64,000 bases of DNA, taken from positions 12,365,782-12,429,781 of the forward strand of contig OZ026607.1 in NCBI GenBank assembly GCA_964020085.1, read 5' to 3'. A program made the position numbers and the translations under genes. The notes beneath the pieces are model-generated. The model saw only the letters and a list, made by a program, of their open reading frames with translations. It was not told the DNA's origin and searched no databases. The stretch comes from Micromussa lordhowensis. Its lineage: Eukaryota > Cnidaria > Anthozoa > Scleractinia > Lobophylliidae. Shown piece by piece: positions 51,287 through 63,480 of the stretch. The stretch's first letter is position 1, and the number at the start of each line of letters is the position of its first letter.

Positions 51287-54200
51287 CCAATCATCACATC
51301 TTCAGAGGTCAACGCGCATGGTTGTGTTGTATCGAAACAGTAGTAATGGGAAAACCAATCACATAGCAGATTCGCTGATTGTCAGTACCGACTGAAACTT
51401 CATAGTAACTAGACAATTATTTTTTCAAAAATGTACAGCTTGTAGTACGCCTTCTGTATCGAAGCTACATAGTCATGAAGCCATAAAGCGTTTGCTGTCC
51501 AATATTTTAGTGGCCATGTATTTATTAATCTCGAGAAAAAGTGCTTTACGCGGATCGAAAAGCAGTTTGGAAGCGCCGGAAGTGTTGCCATAAATTGTAC
51601 GTGCAGCTTGTGAGAGAAAATTATGACGTCATTGTTGTCTTTTCCTGATTAAAACTCTTGACTCAGAGAATAATATCAAAACGTGCTTATTTTAAAATTG
51701 ACAACTAATTCATACCGATGTTGTTTCACAGAATTCAGGAAACCAAATTCATGCAAGACTTTGGCGGCATTTCCAGTTATTTCATGTTTCGGGCGAAGTC
51801 TCAAGAACTGAGGTGAAAACTGTCTCATTTACCAGTTTGTTGAAATTTAAACAAACCGCACTAGACAAAACACTTCGCATTTTAAACTTCTTTAAGGTTT
51901 TGTTTATAGGTTTTGGTAAAGTCGGTTTTCATCGGCGTCGAAGCAGAAAAAGGTCAAGTATTACAAGATTTTTGACCAATAAAAACGAGTCTTTTAAAAC
52001 ACAAATACGGATGTAATGGTCTGTCACCGAGATAGCCAATCAGAAGTAATGTTTCATTTTCAACACTCCACAAGAAGTGTCTGTTGCGAAGGTTTTCCCT
52101 TTGCGAACTAGATGCGCCAATTTTCAGCCATTTCTTGACGTGACAGGAACAAATGATATAATCCGCGATTAACTTGGCCCTCTGGATGCATTGTGAGTTG
52201 ATCCCAGAGCTGAAAACATTGTCTTGAACGCGAAATATGTTAAGAGATACTGCCGAAACATTTCTGTCAATGGACGCCGTCCGTTGTTGAACAGCTTGAG
52301 ACTAAAACTGTGAAGATATCAAGCCCATAAATCTCTAAGGTGAAATAGAATTTTATGTCCTGCTCATGCTGAGGAGCAGGGTTCACGCTTGAGTGGCTTT
52401 TCTTGATAATTTGTTTCGCGATATTAACCTCGCTGCGTCGAGTGTATGTATACAATGAGCAAGGCAGATAGCCGGTGAAGCATGGGCTCTCTCAAGATAC
52501 CGAATTTTGTCTGTTAGTGAAACCGGACTGAATTTAAACTCTGTTGCTGTACTGGAGAACGTAACTGGATTATACTGGGTATCCTTAAATCTCTGAAGGA
52601 TTTTTACAACAGCAGATAAAGTATTTTAGCAAGAATTGGAGAGAGCTAAAGTTGATGAGCTGTGAGTCGCGTGAGAAAGGAATCGAAGGTAAGCTAGACC
52701 AAACTGTTCTGTAATGTGTGTTTATATGATTGTCTCCAACACAATGGCTTCCTTTCCTTGGAGTTTTTCTGCATTTTTAAATACATTTCTTTATTAAGCA
52801 AGCATTTCCTGACGAACGATTTGTATTTTCTCTGGTCAATTTCTGAGATTTCCCTTCACTACTCATTCGTCAAAATTCATTCGATACCTCAGTTTTCTAG
52901 AATTTTCATTGCACGATGCACGATTTAATCTATTTATCGAGCATTTAAATCGGCAAGGTTTCTGTCTGTTCGCAATGTTATGTCTTCAAATTTGTTCACA
53001 AGGTTGCACAGTCTTTTATCACAAACAATACCTCTAAAGTAGTTTTTTCAATCGCCGTCTTCTTACATGCGTAAAATTTTTAATTAATCGCCCGGCAAAT
53101 GATTTCAAATGTTCGCTTATGTTTTTGGGAGAGATAAGGAATTTGCCTAATACAACAAATTCTTCCCATTGTCCGAATTATTTATTTCGTAGGGCCAAGT
53201 TTATTATTTAATGGAAAAAAGCGAACTTTTGGTCGATAATTTTTTTTTAAGTTTAAATTTGGTTTTGCTATGCGAGTGTAAAATTTTACTAGAAACCGAC
53301 GAAAACAATCGCAAAAGGTCGACTGACGGTATGCAGTATTATTTTAACTAATTTTTTTTGTCATTTACATGTGGCAATTATTTGTTTGGAGTGTTATTTA
53401 CTAGCAAAGCGCCATGTTGAGTTATATGGTTTACATTTGTAAAGGGCCTTGTCATGCCATAAAGCTCTGCCGCTTTGCAGGAACATCAACAATTGAAAGA
53501 CATTTTCAAACAACAACTTTCTTTTGTTTGTTGGGATTTTGTTGTTTTCGGAGGTGTGCTGATCGCTTTTTGACATTGACGGTCGGGGGTTAATGCAAAT
53601 TACTTCTTTCCTGAAATATTTTTGCCTGGAATAATTTGTTTTCCATGAGAAATGTCGTGAGTAGCGTGTCGGTTTGAAAAAGCCATTTCACTGTGCGTGC
53701 TTTTCGTGTAAGCTTAATTATAAGGTACGATCTTCTGCAAATTTCAATCTTTTCTTCGTTCACAACGAACAATGTTGTTTATCTATGTTAATTTTCATCA
53801 GTTGACCTGTATTCACCAGGCATGTCGCTGAAATTAAACCCAAGTAGTTCTCGAAGACATTTAGTTTTGAACACGCAATGATCGAAGCTCATTCACACAC
53901 GGAACTCAGCAAGCCTAAGGTTTCTCTTCCAAAACATGTGTTTATACTATTTATGAATATCATTTCACCGCTTGAGTGATTTGAAGTGAAGCTATAGGCC
54001 ATGCAGAAATTGATCAATTTTTAATGAAGCGAAAAACCCTATGCAAATTTATCTCGCTGAAATTTGTTCGTTTTGTTTATGTCAGTCAGTAAGCAGAATT
54101 TCAGGGTATAGTTTTGATGAAACCTTCCAGTGATCGATTTGCTGTATGGGTGGTTAATTTGAGGAGGTTGTAATCAATCTTGTATTGGAATTTGGAATAA

Positions 54201-54944
54201 TGTTAACATCACTTGTACTCTCCAACAAATTGCAGTCATGATTCTGTACGTAGGAGGGTTGGCGATCTTTCGATGCTGACTTTCTATATTTCTATAAAAT
54301 CTCTATTTTCTGTTTTGAGTGACAGTTTAAATTTGGTCATGAATTTCACTTAGTGTTTAAGATTTTAATGGCCTCAAATTTGCATAATGAGAACAAAGCC
54401 AAAGTGATATTGGTACCCTAAGGAAATGTATCAATTCGCTCACAAACGCTTTTGTTTTCTGCTGTCTTTCAGCTCAATTGTTACAAAACCAATTTGCCTG
54501 TTGATTTTATTTCTCAAAATACTGGAAAATTAGTGGACATTACAGTTGACTAAAAGCATTTGTAACTTTTATTGTCTTTCAGATCAGTTTAAATGACGGT
54601 TGTTTTCTATCATGTGTGACAGAATGTGTTGTTTTTATCGATATTGGCTCAAATTTTCGACAATCTAGAACGTGTTATAATTCAAGCCATGCTTAAATTT
54701 GGTTGTTGGTGTTTCAGTTGTAGTGTTCAACAGACTGTTAGACTTAAACAGTTTAGTTTGCTAATGATTTTCATGTTATTAATGCCACAATGAAGACATC
54801 AACTCTCAAGATTTCACTAAGCCAGGTTATCGACTTGTCACATACACTGTGTGTGTTGTAGTACTGTGCTATTTCAGTTGTGGTAAATTTAAGTGGTGCG
54901 AGTTTGTTGACTAACAGAGTTACATTTTCTCCTTTTGTTTGCAG

Positions 54945-57900
54945 GAGTACCTGAAAAAGCCATTGTCTGATAGAACATTTACAACAAGTGTTTCAATTTC
55001 AATTGGAGAGCATTTGGAAAGTTTAAACAAGCATGCTTCATCTCCAAGTATCAGTGACAATGATTTGGTTTGCAATTGTGGAGTTGAGGAAATAGATACA
55101 TGTACTAACATGTCATACAGATATAAAGACTCACAGTCTCAACCTTCTTCATTACCAAGAAGATACTATTCCCTTCCAAAGAATTATTCAGCATCAAACT
55201 CTAATAATAGCAAAGATTCGTCACACTCTACAAGATACAGATCAACTTCTTCATCATCTACAAATTCATCCACAACACCTTCATCACAATCTTTGAGATA
55301 TGGAAGTTTGCGGACTTATGGTTCTTCAGCAAATTCTTCTTTAACCGATGATCTAAAGAAACCGACATCTCGCAGATCAGGCACCAGTTCTCTGAGTAGC
55401 AGACCTGTTGGTAGCAGTAGTATTCCACGCAAAAGTTCTTATGGTAGCATTAGAGATTCAGCTCCCTCATACTCAGCGAGACATGTGTCAAGTATTTCAC
55501 ACAGAAATGCTGGTAGTTCATCTCTAAGTACGGAATCAAATTGGATCCCAGGAGGTGTTCCTATTAGACAACGATCAAGTATTACACTGCGCGAGACTGA
55601 GCGTGCTTGGGGTCCTAAAGACCCCCCTGTTAGACAACATTCAAGTAGTTCTTTAAGGGATTCTCCTTTTACATTACCAACAAGAAGAACACATTCTTCT
55701 TCCTCACAAGGTTTTAATAGTGACAGTGAAACTCAAACTTCTTCTAGTCGAAAATTGAATCCAGGCGAAACTGTGTCAAGAAAGCCTATTTCACCTTCAT
55801 CTGTTAATGATAAAGATTATGGCAAAAACGAGGAAAGTCATAGAGCGTCTTCTGACAGGAAACCTAGCCCAGTTGAAACAACATCAGCAACTTCATCCCA
55901 AACTGTTTATTATGCAGGAAGTCATGAGGTAAAGCCCGAAAAACCTGCTTCACCAACATCACCGACAGTTCAGTATTTTGGTAGTCTTCCACGCAAAGAC
56001 TCACCAAGCTCGAGGAGTGAGGCTAGTGCAACAAGTGGCTCAAGAAGAGGAAGTGGCAGCAGCGGTAGTCAGGGCGCCTCAAGTGATAATGGTGATGAGC
56101 TAGAATCTTCTGCAGCAAGAGATATTTCACTTTTAAGTAGGGAAATTGCCAGCGTTTATGAGGGGTCTCTTAGCAGGAGTGACTCTAAAAAAGGAAAAAC
56201 ATCAAACTTAGTGAAAAAGCAAGAATCTCTTGAGGGAAATAGTTCAAAAGAAAGTGCAAAACTAGAGAAACAGCTATCAAGTGAAAAGAAGTCAAATAGC
56301 AGCGGGAAATCTTCTCAAGGACAGAGTTCAAGTGGGAAGGAGGGTGTGAAATTTAAAAAGAGTCACAAAAGGAGTGTTAGTGCTGGATCTGCAACAGTAA
56401 AAGATGAAAACAAAGTGAAGCCTGCCAGAAAGATTACAGGCATTTTTTCTCGTAAAAAGTCTCGAGAATCAACCGATTCTGAAGATGATGAAGACAGATT
56501 GCAGAAGAGAAGTTCTGGGCTTTTTTCCAGAAAAGATTCAAAAGACTCTGTCAAAGATTCTGTCAAAGATTCACCAACAAGAAGAGGATCATCATCATCT
56601 TCACATTCTCCACCTGTGACACCTCCAAAGAGAAAAATATCTGGCCCTGGTAGGTTGTTCTCATTTTCCAGTGACTCAAAGACAACTCCTGAATTGCCAA
56701 AGAAGTTTTCTGTGCCTGGAAAGTACTTTGCAAGTAAAGAAACAAAATCAGGTGAAGAGTCAAGTGATTTAGAGTCAGAAAGTTCAAGAGCTTCACGACC
56801 ACCAATGAAACGACGTGTTTCTCTGCCAGGAATCTTAGGTTTACCAAGAAGTGCTAGTGCCGAAAGGTCTTCTGGCAGCCGTCGCCGCAGCCCTGAACCA
56901 TCTGTAGATCCCGCTCTTCTTCAACGACGGAGAAGCAATTTTAAGAAAGCGCAGTCTTTTGATGTCCAGAATGAAAAGGGAAAGAATTCCATGCTAAGTA
57001 AATTGAAATTTTGGGATCAAACCAAAAAGGATAAGTCACCTGACTCGAGGCATTCCACATCACCTGAAGAGGGTCGATCACGTTCAACTTCTCCTGCAGT
57101 GGAACCAGTGGAAGATAAGAATACTACAGAAGAGAAATCAGAGAGCAAAACAAGGAAAAGTCGGGAGAGAACAGTGAGGAGGAAATCTTCACAGGAAAAA
57201 GAAGTCCCTGAGTTGAAAGTTACTTCTGAATCAGTCAAACCGGACACAACATCAACCATATTCGGTGATGAGAAATTACAAGTTTCCCCGAAGGTAACAA
57301 ATTCATCTAAGGAAGATGATAGCGTTGATAAGACTGTTAAAGAACCTAAAGTACGTTATGTTGGCCCTGTAAAAATGCCATCACCCTTGGAATTACGTTC
57401 AAGGAAACGAGCTGAGTATAAAGTGAATTCTGTTGAAAAAGACAGTGGAAACACATTTGATGCCACAGAGAAATCAACAGACTCTAAAGAACCAGCAGCA
57501 TCTAATGCTGATAAAGTGCAAGTCAAGCCTTTGGATACCAATGATGGTTCAACAAGAGATACTGTGTCGAAGTTGAGGGAGAGAAGGAGGAGGAGGCGTG
57601 AAGAAAGGGAACGTTTCTTTGCTGGTTTGCAGCCAGCAACAAATATGACTAAGGAGGCCACACAAAAAGATCAGACCCTACAGTCTGAAAACAGCAAAAA
57701 TTTGAAATCAGATGCTACTATTGAAGTGATTCAAGATAACGTTGATGGAAGAACTACCACTGCAGACAATAAACTAGAAGAAAAAACTAGGAAGGTGTCC
57801 ACTGAAAGAAATAATTACAGAGAAGCTGAACGTGTTCCAAAGATCAGTGTTATTGGGAAGAGGAGTACAGTTGAGGATGTAGAAAAAGGACAAAGGAAAA

Positions 57901-58875
57901 ATGCTAAGCCGCGATACAAAACAATTGCATCGTCAGTGCATGCAGATATCATAAATGATCTGATCAGAGAGAAAGGTCTTAAAACGACCACAAACACAAA
58001 AGTCAAAATTCCTTCCGTCGCAGAACTCAGAGCAAAGTTCTTGATTTCTAAAGATGATGCCAAGGTTACACCACCAAGGCCTATTCTAAAGCTTGAAGAC
58101 CGACCTCATAGTATCTGTGGAGGGGTTTTGTCTCCAACTGAGATGAAAAAGTTTGAAGACATTTCTTTCTCCCTTGCCAAGAAAGTTTCTGATGACGATG
58201 TTAAGATGAAGAACTTTTCTGACAGTAGCGGTGATTCTTTGCCAAAACTTGACACTCAGTGGAAAACAGTGTCTGTTGCAAAGAATGAGAAGAGCCCACC
58301 TTCTTCACCCAGTGCTAGAAGTTCCTCCAAGAAGGAGAATAGAGTTGACAATGTAACAAACGAGGAAAACCTGGTAAATGAAGAACAAGATTTAAGTCCG
58401 GAAAATGACTCTCTGAAAAGGAGAAGGGGAAGTAAAAAGAAAAGAAAGAAGTCATTATTTGGAAGCGAAAAGGATAAGGAGCCAAAAAGCCTTGAGGAAG
58501 ATGTTGATATGCCGCAGCACGGAGCAGTCTCTTCGGCAATCAAAGCTATGTTTACACGCAGAGCCTCCTCCACTACAGACAAGGTCAAAGTATCAAGGAA
58601 ACAGCGATCAAAAACACTACCTGGCTCGCCAGAGAGGGACACTATCAAAAATGGGACAGAATCAAGAGAAAGAAAGAAGTCAGCTCCTGAATATACAGCT
58701 GAACCTAAGACTCCTGGTGGACAGTCGGTGAAAGTCAAGAAGAAAGATGCAAAGGATGAAAAGATTGTCAAAATTGAGGAGGTTAAAGATCTTGAAAAAG
58801 AGAAGGACATAGAGTTACAACCAATTGCAGACCTTGAGCAAAAACCTGTTAAGGAAAGGAAATCCCTCAAGAAAT
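54945..58875 (+). CDS. Large Ser/Lys-rich disordered protein, exon with residues 1-1310 (partial)
   Basis: Acceptor CTTTTGTTTGCAG ends at 54944. The frame stays open for 1,310 codons and ends AAGAAAT|GTAAGT. The frame is already open at the acceptor, so coding probably begins upstream. The first internal ATG in good context is at 55110 (MSYRYKDSQ). The protein is low complexity. It has a Ser/Tyr/Arg N-terminal part. Repeated short boxes of the form G(I/L)FSRK(K/D)S lie near 500-530. SH3-ligand-like PPVTPPKRK lies at about 555. PxKRRVSLPGIL lies near 623-630. A basic RERRRRRREERERFF helix lies near 875-890. Many RRxS/SP phosphosites are possible. No enzyme domain is seen. With exon 3 it suggests an actin-regulatory scaffold, perhaps CRACD-like, which is inference. 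Confidence 0.88.
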
Positions 58876-61472
58876 GTAAGTACAGGATATGTTCAGGATG
58901 AGATACTACTCTTGCCAGTAGATCACGACACCCACAATTTTTTTTGGTGCCTTCAGAGTAATGTTTTTGATGCTGTGAGTTTGTTTCAAACCAATCACAT
59001 GGTACATTGAAATACACCATGTTTTCTGTGTGGCATCTTGACTTTTTCATATTACTTGATGTTCATTCACAACGTGTTGATCTTCAAGAGGAAAGCTTAC
59101 CGCGCTTTTTGTCTGCCATACAACAGAGAACAAATGTCCTCACGCAGTGCATTTCAATGTACCATGTGATTAGTTTGAAACTAACTCATGGCATCAAAAA
59201 CATTACTTTGAGGGTGCCAAAAAAATTTGTGGGTGTTATGGTCTACTGGGAAGATTGGTAAACCCTTTCTAGTCTAAGTTAAAAAGATAAATTCTCCTCA
59301 GCAAACACCACGCTTTTCTTTTAATGTCAGTTCTGAGAATTTGGAATTACATCGACTAGACATCATCCAGTTGCTGATATTCTTTATTCTCATGACATGT
59401 ACCTGTCAATGTATTGATTTGGTAAGGAGAAATTAGGCCTTAATCACTCTTGGGACTAACGGTTAATATATTTTGAAGAATGTTGTTCACTTTACAATAC
59501 TTAGGTTTATAATCATCATTAGCTTACATTTTAACTTTTTTGTTTCACAGTGCAAACTTAGTGTACCTGTCCAGTGATAAAATAATTATGATAAAGGGTT
59601 AGTGGTAATATTAATGTCTGCTTTGCGCAACTAGAACATGCAGTGTAATCAATTTGAATTTTTGGAGATGCAGTTTATTTTAACCCAAGGATTAATTTGT
59701 AAACTGGCTTTTACTGTTTATGTTATCACAAAAGGCTGTTCAAGTAGAATAACTGTTGAAAAGTTTTCAAGTTTTCAGTATGCATTAAATGCATAACAAT
59801 AATGCTGTTGTTTATTTTCACAACTCACATGAGCAAGGTCAGGCTGTGGTATTTTGACAATATATTGTGACCTAATTCACAATGTTGATGTTTTTGTAAC
59901 TTAGCCAAAGGTAGTTTGTTTAGTCGTGAGGTATAAGTGACAAAAGTTTCTAGGCAGCTCAAATTGTGACTTAATTTCAAGTTTGGTCTTTCTCTTTGGT
60001 CTCTCCAAGGTAGAAATGCAAGAAAGATATTTTAAGTAGGTGTTAGTGGAGATTGCCAGTTTTGATAAGATCTGCAAAGAAAACAGAGTGTTTTCTCAAG
60101 GGATCTTGCTTGAAACAACAGTTCTGTCTGTGAAGGAAACCATACATGTGCCATGGAACAGCTGTTGTGGACAATCTCTGATAATGTTTACAGTTTAGCC
60201 ATAAATACAGTTGTAAGTTCATTTTTTGTTTCTTTATATGCAAATATGATACTTTAAGTAGCTGAATCCCAATGGAAATGGCTACATTAATCATTTGCTT
60301 TGTTGTAACTTAAGGAACTGGTTTTATCTTCATGTTTATCCACAGATGTTTTGGTTTCTGTCAGTATTTTATTTCCAAAATTATTTTCAAATTTCCATAC
60401 AGTGTACCACAGCATTATTTTAATTTCTTCTTGTAAACAGCCATGAGCCATAATACTGTGACTGCATGTATCAATGTAGTTACAGTGTTACAAAAGTTAC
60501 ACATGATAACTACATGTACTGTATGTTCTTTAGAAATTTCACAAACCGAGTGTTCTGTGAATCGTTTTTCTTCCAGTTGAACATTGCATGTTACCGAGTT
60601 TACAATAGTTTTTTTAATGCAATGCATGATGGTGAATTATTTTAAAATCTGACAGCTATTTCAACTAGTAGTCATGCTTTTAGAGTGGACTCTAATTGAT
60701 GAAGCCTCAAACAATTTTGTACTCTAAATTGACCCAACTGGTTAATTATTAATGTGTTTAAGATCACATTTTGCATTCATGTGGAAAAGAAAAAAATATA
60801 GTTTTAATAATAAATATTGCTTTGATCCAGTGTATTTGGAATTTTCTAGAATCATAATAACAGATCATTTTCTCAATATGTGGTTCAATGTGCACCATTT
60901 AAAAGTCCACTTTATTTCTTGTAAATTCCGATAAACTGATATATGTGCCACTAGATACTTTATGACACATTTGTATTTAAAATCATAAGCAGATTACATA
61001 TTTTATAGTGCAAACTGATCTTGGGAACCAACCACTTTCAACACTAAATTTGCTCAAGTCTGGAAGTAGAAAAAATACTTTTCAAATTTTATTTTTGAAA
61101 GATAAACAACAACAGATAAAAGTAGTGCTCAAAAGCTCTCAGTTGAACTGTTACACAATATGGTTTTATCCAGAGGCTAGATTGATTCACATTTTATTGA
61201 CTCACAGAGGTTGATGTTATTGACTCTAGCAGTGAAAGACTTGAAGGATTTAGACTAGAAGTTTAGGAATGTAAATGTTTACAGCTGTGATTTATAGAAA
61301 GGACCAGATCTATGGCTGAAATGATGGAGGGAAATATTGAGCACCTTTGTAAGTATTTGCAGATGCCAAGGGATAGGCATGCAAGGCAGGCCTGGAGAAT
61401 AATACTAGCACAACAAGCTAGAGCGTAATCTGCACTGATAAGCTCATAATAATTTGTTATTGTTTTTATCAG
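58876..61472 (+). other. Intron of the Ser-rich gene, nothing recognised
   Basis: Ordinary AT-rich intron of 2.6 kb. Short frames only, no repeat that I can recognise. Confidence 0.6.
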
Positions 61473-61833
61473 CTTCCAAAAATAAAAAGAGAAAGTTCAC
61501 CTCATCTATGAAACCCTTCAGCATGATGAAGACGAAATCAGAATCCAATCTTGCACAGCGATTTGATTTTGTGGCAGTGGATATTCCCCTTGAACCGGAA
61601 CCAGAGCAAGAGAAAAAAGATGAAGATGTGAAACCCCTCATAGAGGATCAACAAGATGAACTGATCAAGCAAGACATCCCTCCAGCATCAGGTCAGAAAG
61701 GAAGGCGGCCAAGTGTGTTTGAAGAAGGTTTGGAGGAGTTCTATGATTTGAAAACAACAGCTACAAAAGATGAGTCGAAGGCTCCGGAAATTACTCTTGA
61801 AGATATGGATGCTATCTCAATGCAAACAACCCA
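61473..61833 (+). CDS. Ser-rich protein, second visible exon
   Basis: Acceptor TTGTTTTTATCAG. Joins exon 1 through a split Ser codon (T|CT) and encodes SKNKKRKFTSSMKPFSMMKT, then KSESNLAQRFDFVAVDIPLE and acidic PEPEQEKKDEDVKP. It ends in DMDAISMQTT with donor CCAGTGAGT. Phase fits both neighbours. Confidence 0.85.
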
Positions 61834-61939
61834 GTGAGTATTACCAGAATAATGCACAGGCCAAAAGATTTTTACGTGTTTTTAAACTTGCTGACATTGA
61901 GCAGTTCTACATTTACACGCATGTACATTTCTTCTCTAG

Positions 61940-62057
61940 ACAACTGACATCTCTAGCAGGAGACAGAACACGAATAAAGCCGAAACGTCATCACAAAACA
62001 ACTACAAACCCGATTAAGAACCTGCAGCAGAGGAATGATGTCAGGACAGATACTGAG
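61940..62057 (+). CDS. Ser-rich protein, third visible exon (CPI-like motif)
   Basis: Acceptor TTCTTCTCTAG, donor GAGGTAAAT, phase fits the preceding exon (CA|A). Encodes QLTSLAGDRTRIKPKRHHKT then TTNPIKNLQQRNDV. The L-x3-A-x2-R-x(R/K)-x3-KR pattern resembles capping-protein interaction motifs of FAM21, CARMIL and CRACD proteins as I remember them. The gene continues to the right of the visible exons, and later exons are not identified. Confidence 0.8.
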
Positions 62058-62194
62058 GTAAATCTGTTGTCTTCAGTGAAGTGCTGTGTTATAACTTGCT
62101 TGCTCATGAACATTGCGCTGCCTGTTTCAACACTCTTCTTGAAATTAATTTTGTCATCTCTCTCAAGTCAAGTCAAGTTTATTGTGTATATACA

Positions 62195-62819
62195 CTTAAA
62201 GTGCCACTACGACGAAAATTTTGGTCTCTCATTTTGACATTTTTTAGCGTCGATTAAGTTAATATTTCTACAGTTGTACTATGCGATGGTTTTTAGGATG
62301 ATGGAAGAAAATGCGCGTTGAAATAGCTGGCCGAAATTCGCGAAAAACCCGTCCGCCATTACTCCAATCACAACCGGGAGCCAGCGACTGCACTGAAAAG
62401 CGGTTTTACACATGAGTTGGCTTGTGACGTCATATGCGCACTTTTGCATTGTGCTTCGTGAAGCTTTGTGAGTCCTGGCCGTCTTTTAAGATGTCTTCTA
62501 GCTCGAATTCTTCTTCCAGTTCTTCCGAAAGTGAAGTCGAAGACAGTTTTAATGAAGAATCAGTCGAATGTTGCGGTGTTGTTGCGCATATGACGTCACT
62601 TCCGAAAGGCTCGATCTAGTGCCAACTCTTTTGGCCGCACTCGGTCATTTTTGAATCGAGTAATGGCGGGCTACGAAAACCGAAAAACAAGGCTAAAATA
62701 ATCAAACTTCCTGTGCAAATATCGTGATAAAACTTGGCATGGTAAGTGTTTCGTACTTCTAGTTTCCAAAAGTAAAAAGAAAAGGCAATGCAAAATTTTG
62801 ATCATAGTGGCACTTTAAG
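62195..62819. mobile_element. TTAA-flanked non-autonomous DNA transposon, about 625 bp
   Basis: TTAAAGTGCCACTACGACGA at the left is inverted at the right as GTGGCACTTTAA, with CAAAATTTTG also shared. Both outer edges show TTAA, the target duplication of piggyBac and Kolobok elements. Inside, 62492-62619 (+) carries a short frame MSSSSNSSSSSSESEVEDSF then NEESVECCGVV. It may be a captured N-terminal exon or a transposase-associated remnant. Confidence 0.75.
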
Positions 62820-62822
62820 CTT

Positions 62823-62849
62823 TATGATTTGAAAACAACAGCTACAAAA
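62823..62849 (+). repeat. 27-base copy of coding sequence from the second Ser-rich exon
   Basis: Identical to 61742-61768 (encodes YDLKTTATK), directly after the right end of the TTAA element. It appears in the intron and is not followed by the exon's next codons. Confidence 0.75.
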
Positions 62850-63226
62850 ATTATGTCTAACATCTCCCAGTTAACTCAGTTCAGTTAAAAAAAAATCAAG
62901 TTCTCAAAAATATTAAGTACTGTTATAATGGGAATGGGGTTTGGTAATACAACGGTAATGGCACCGCAGTCTGCAAGGAGATCAGAGGACACGTTGGGGG
63001 GGCTGTACAAGGGGTAGGAAAAGCCGCAGAGAGGCCCTAGAGAGTTTTGGGAGGGGAGAAGGGACGGCCTGCAAGGACGCTATTGTTTTCTTGTTTTTTT
63101 TCGTCCACCAGACAAACGTAAAAATCCTGATTGGTCAGATTTTAAAGAATTACTCAATCCGTTGTTCTGATTGGTCAGTGCCCTGTCATGCAGGAGCATC
63201 GGTCTTTGCACATTCATTCATTCAAC
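62850..63226. other. Intronic, nothing recognised
   Basis: Mixed AT- and G-rich sequence leading up to the helicase fragment. No exon or repeat is identified. Confidence 0.4.
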
Positions 63227-63480
63227 ATGGCGGATATCAAAAGTGATCGGCTAGAAATTTGCTTGGGGAAACGCTAAGATATTTGGAAGAAAATGGAATG
63301 AAATTCGTCATAAAAGCAGAGCAAAAGAAGGCAACCAGACAGTTGTTCAAGAAAAAGGATCTTGTAGCCGTTTTACCCACGGGCTATGGAAAGAGTCTAA
63401 TTTTTCAGCTTCTTGTGTTGCTCGCGAAAAGAGCAGGGAATTCTGCTTCTTTATTAGTCATAGAAATTAAAAAGTTGTGA
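63227..63480 (+). pseudogene. RecQ-like helicase N-terminal fragment, frameshifted
   Basis: ATG at 63227 (AACATGGCGG context) starts MADIKSDRLEICLG. One base out of frame it continues ETLRYLEENGMKFVIKAEQK then LVAVLPTGYGKSLIFQLLVL. This contains a clear Walker A/motif I (PTGYGKS) with the Q-motif-like KAEQ before it. After SASLLVI the frame ends early, without DExH motif II. A single-base shift plus truncation show it is a broken copy, probably of a multicopy, possibly transposon-borne helicase. Confidence 0.65.

Larger units (their letters stand above)
48471..54944. other. Divergent intergenic/5' region and upstream intron
   Basis: Between the start of the minus ankyrin gene and the first visible exon of the + Ser-rich gene. 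No confident coding exon. A donor-like GAATCGAAG|GTAAGC at 52689 could end a 5'UTR exon of the + gene. A short ATG frame there (52654, 11 codons) is not in phase with the big exon. GTTTCACAG-, CRE-like (TGACGTCA at 50463-50470) and GCCGCCATG words occur. 52.7-54.9 kb is AT-rich intron-like sequence. Confidence 0.45.

Noticed and set aside
58256..59050. 264-codon open frame on the minus strand
   Set aside because: Antisense shadow of the Ser/Lys-rich exon. Its Phe/Ser/Leu-rich composition is what the complement of that coding text gives.
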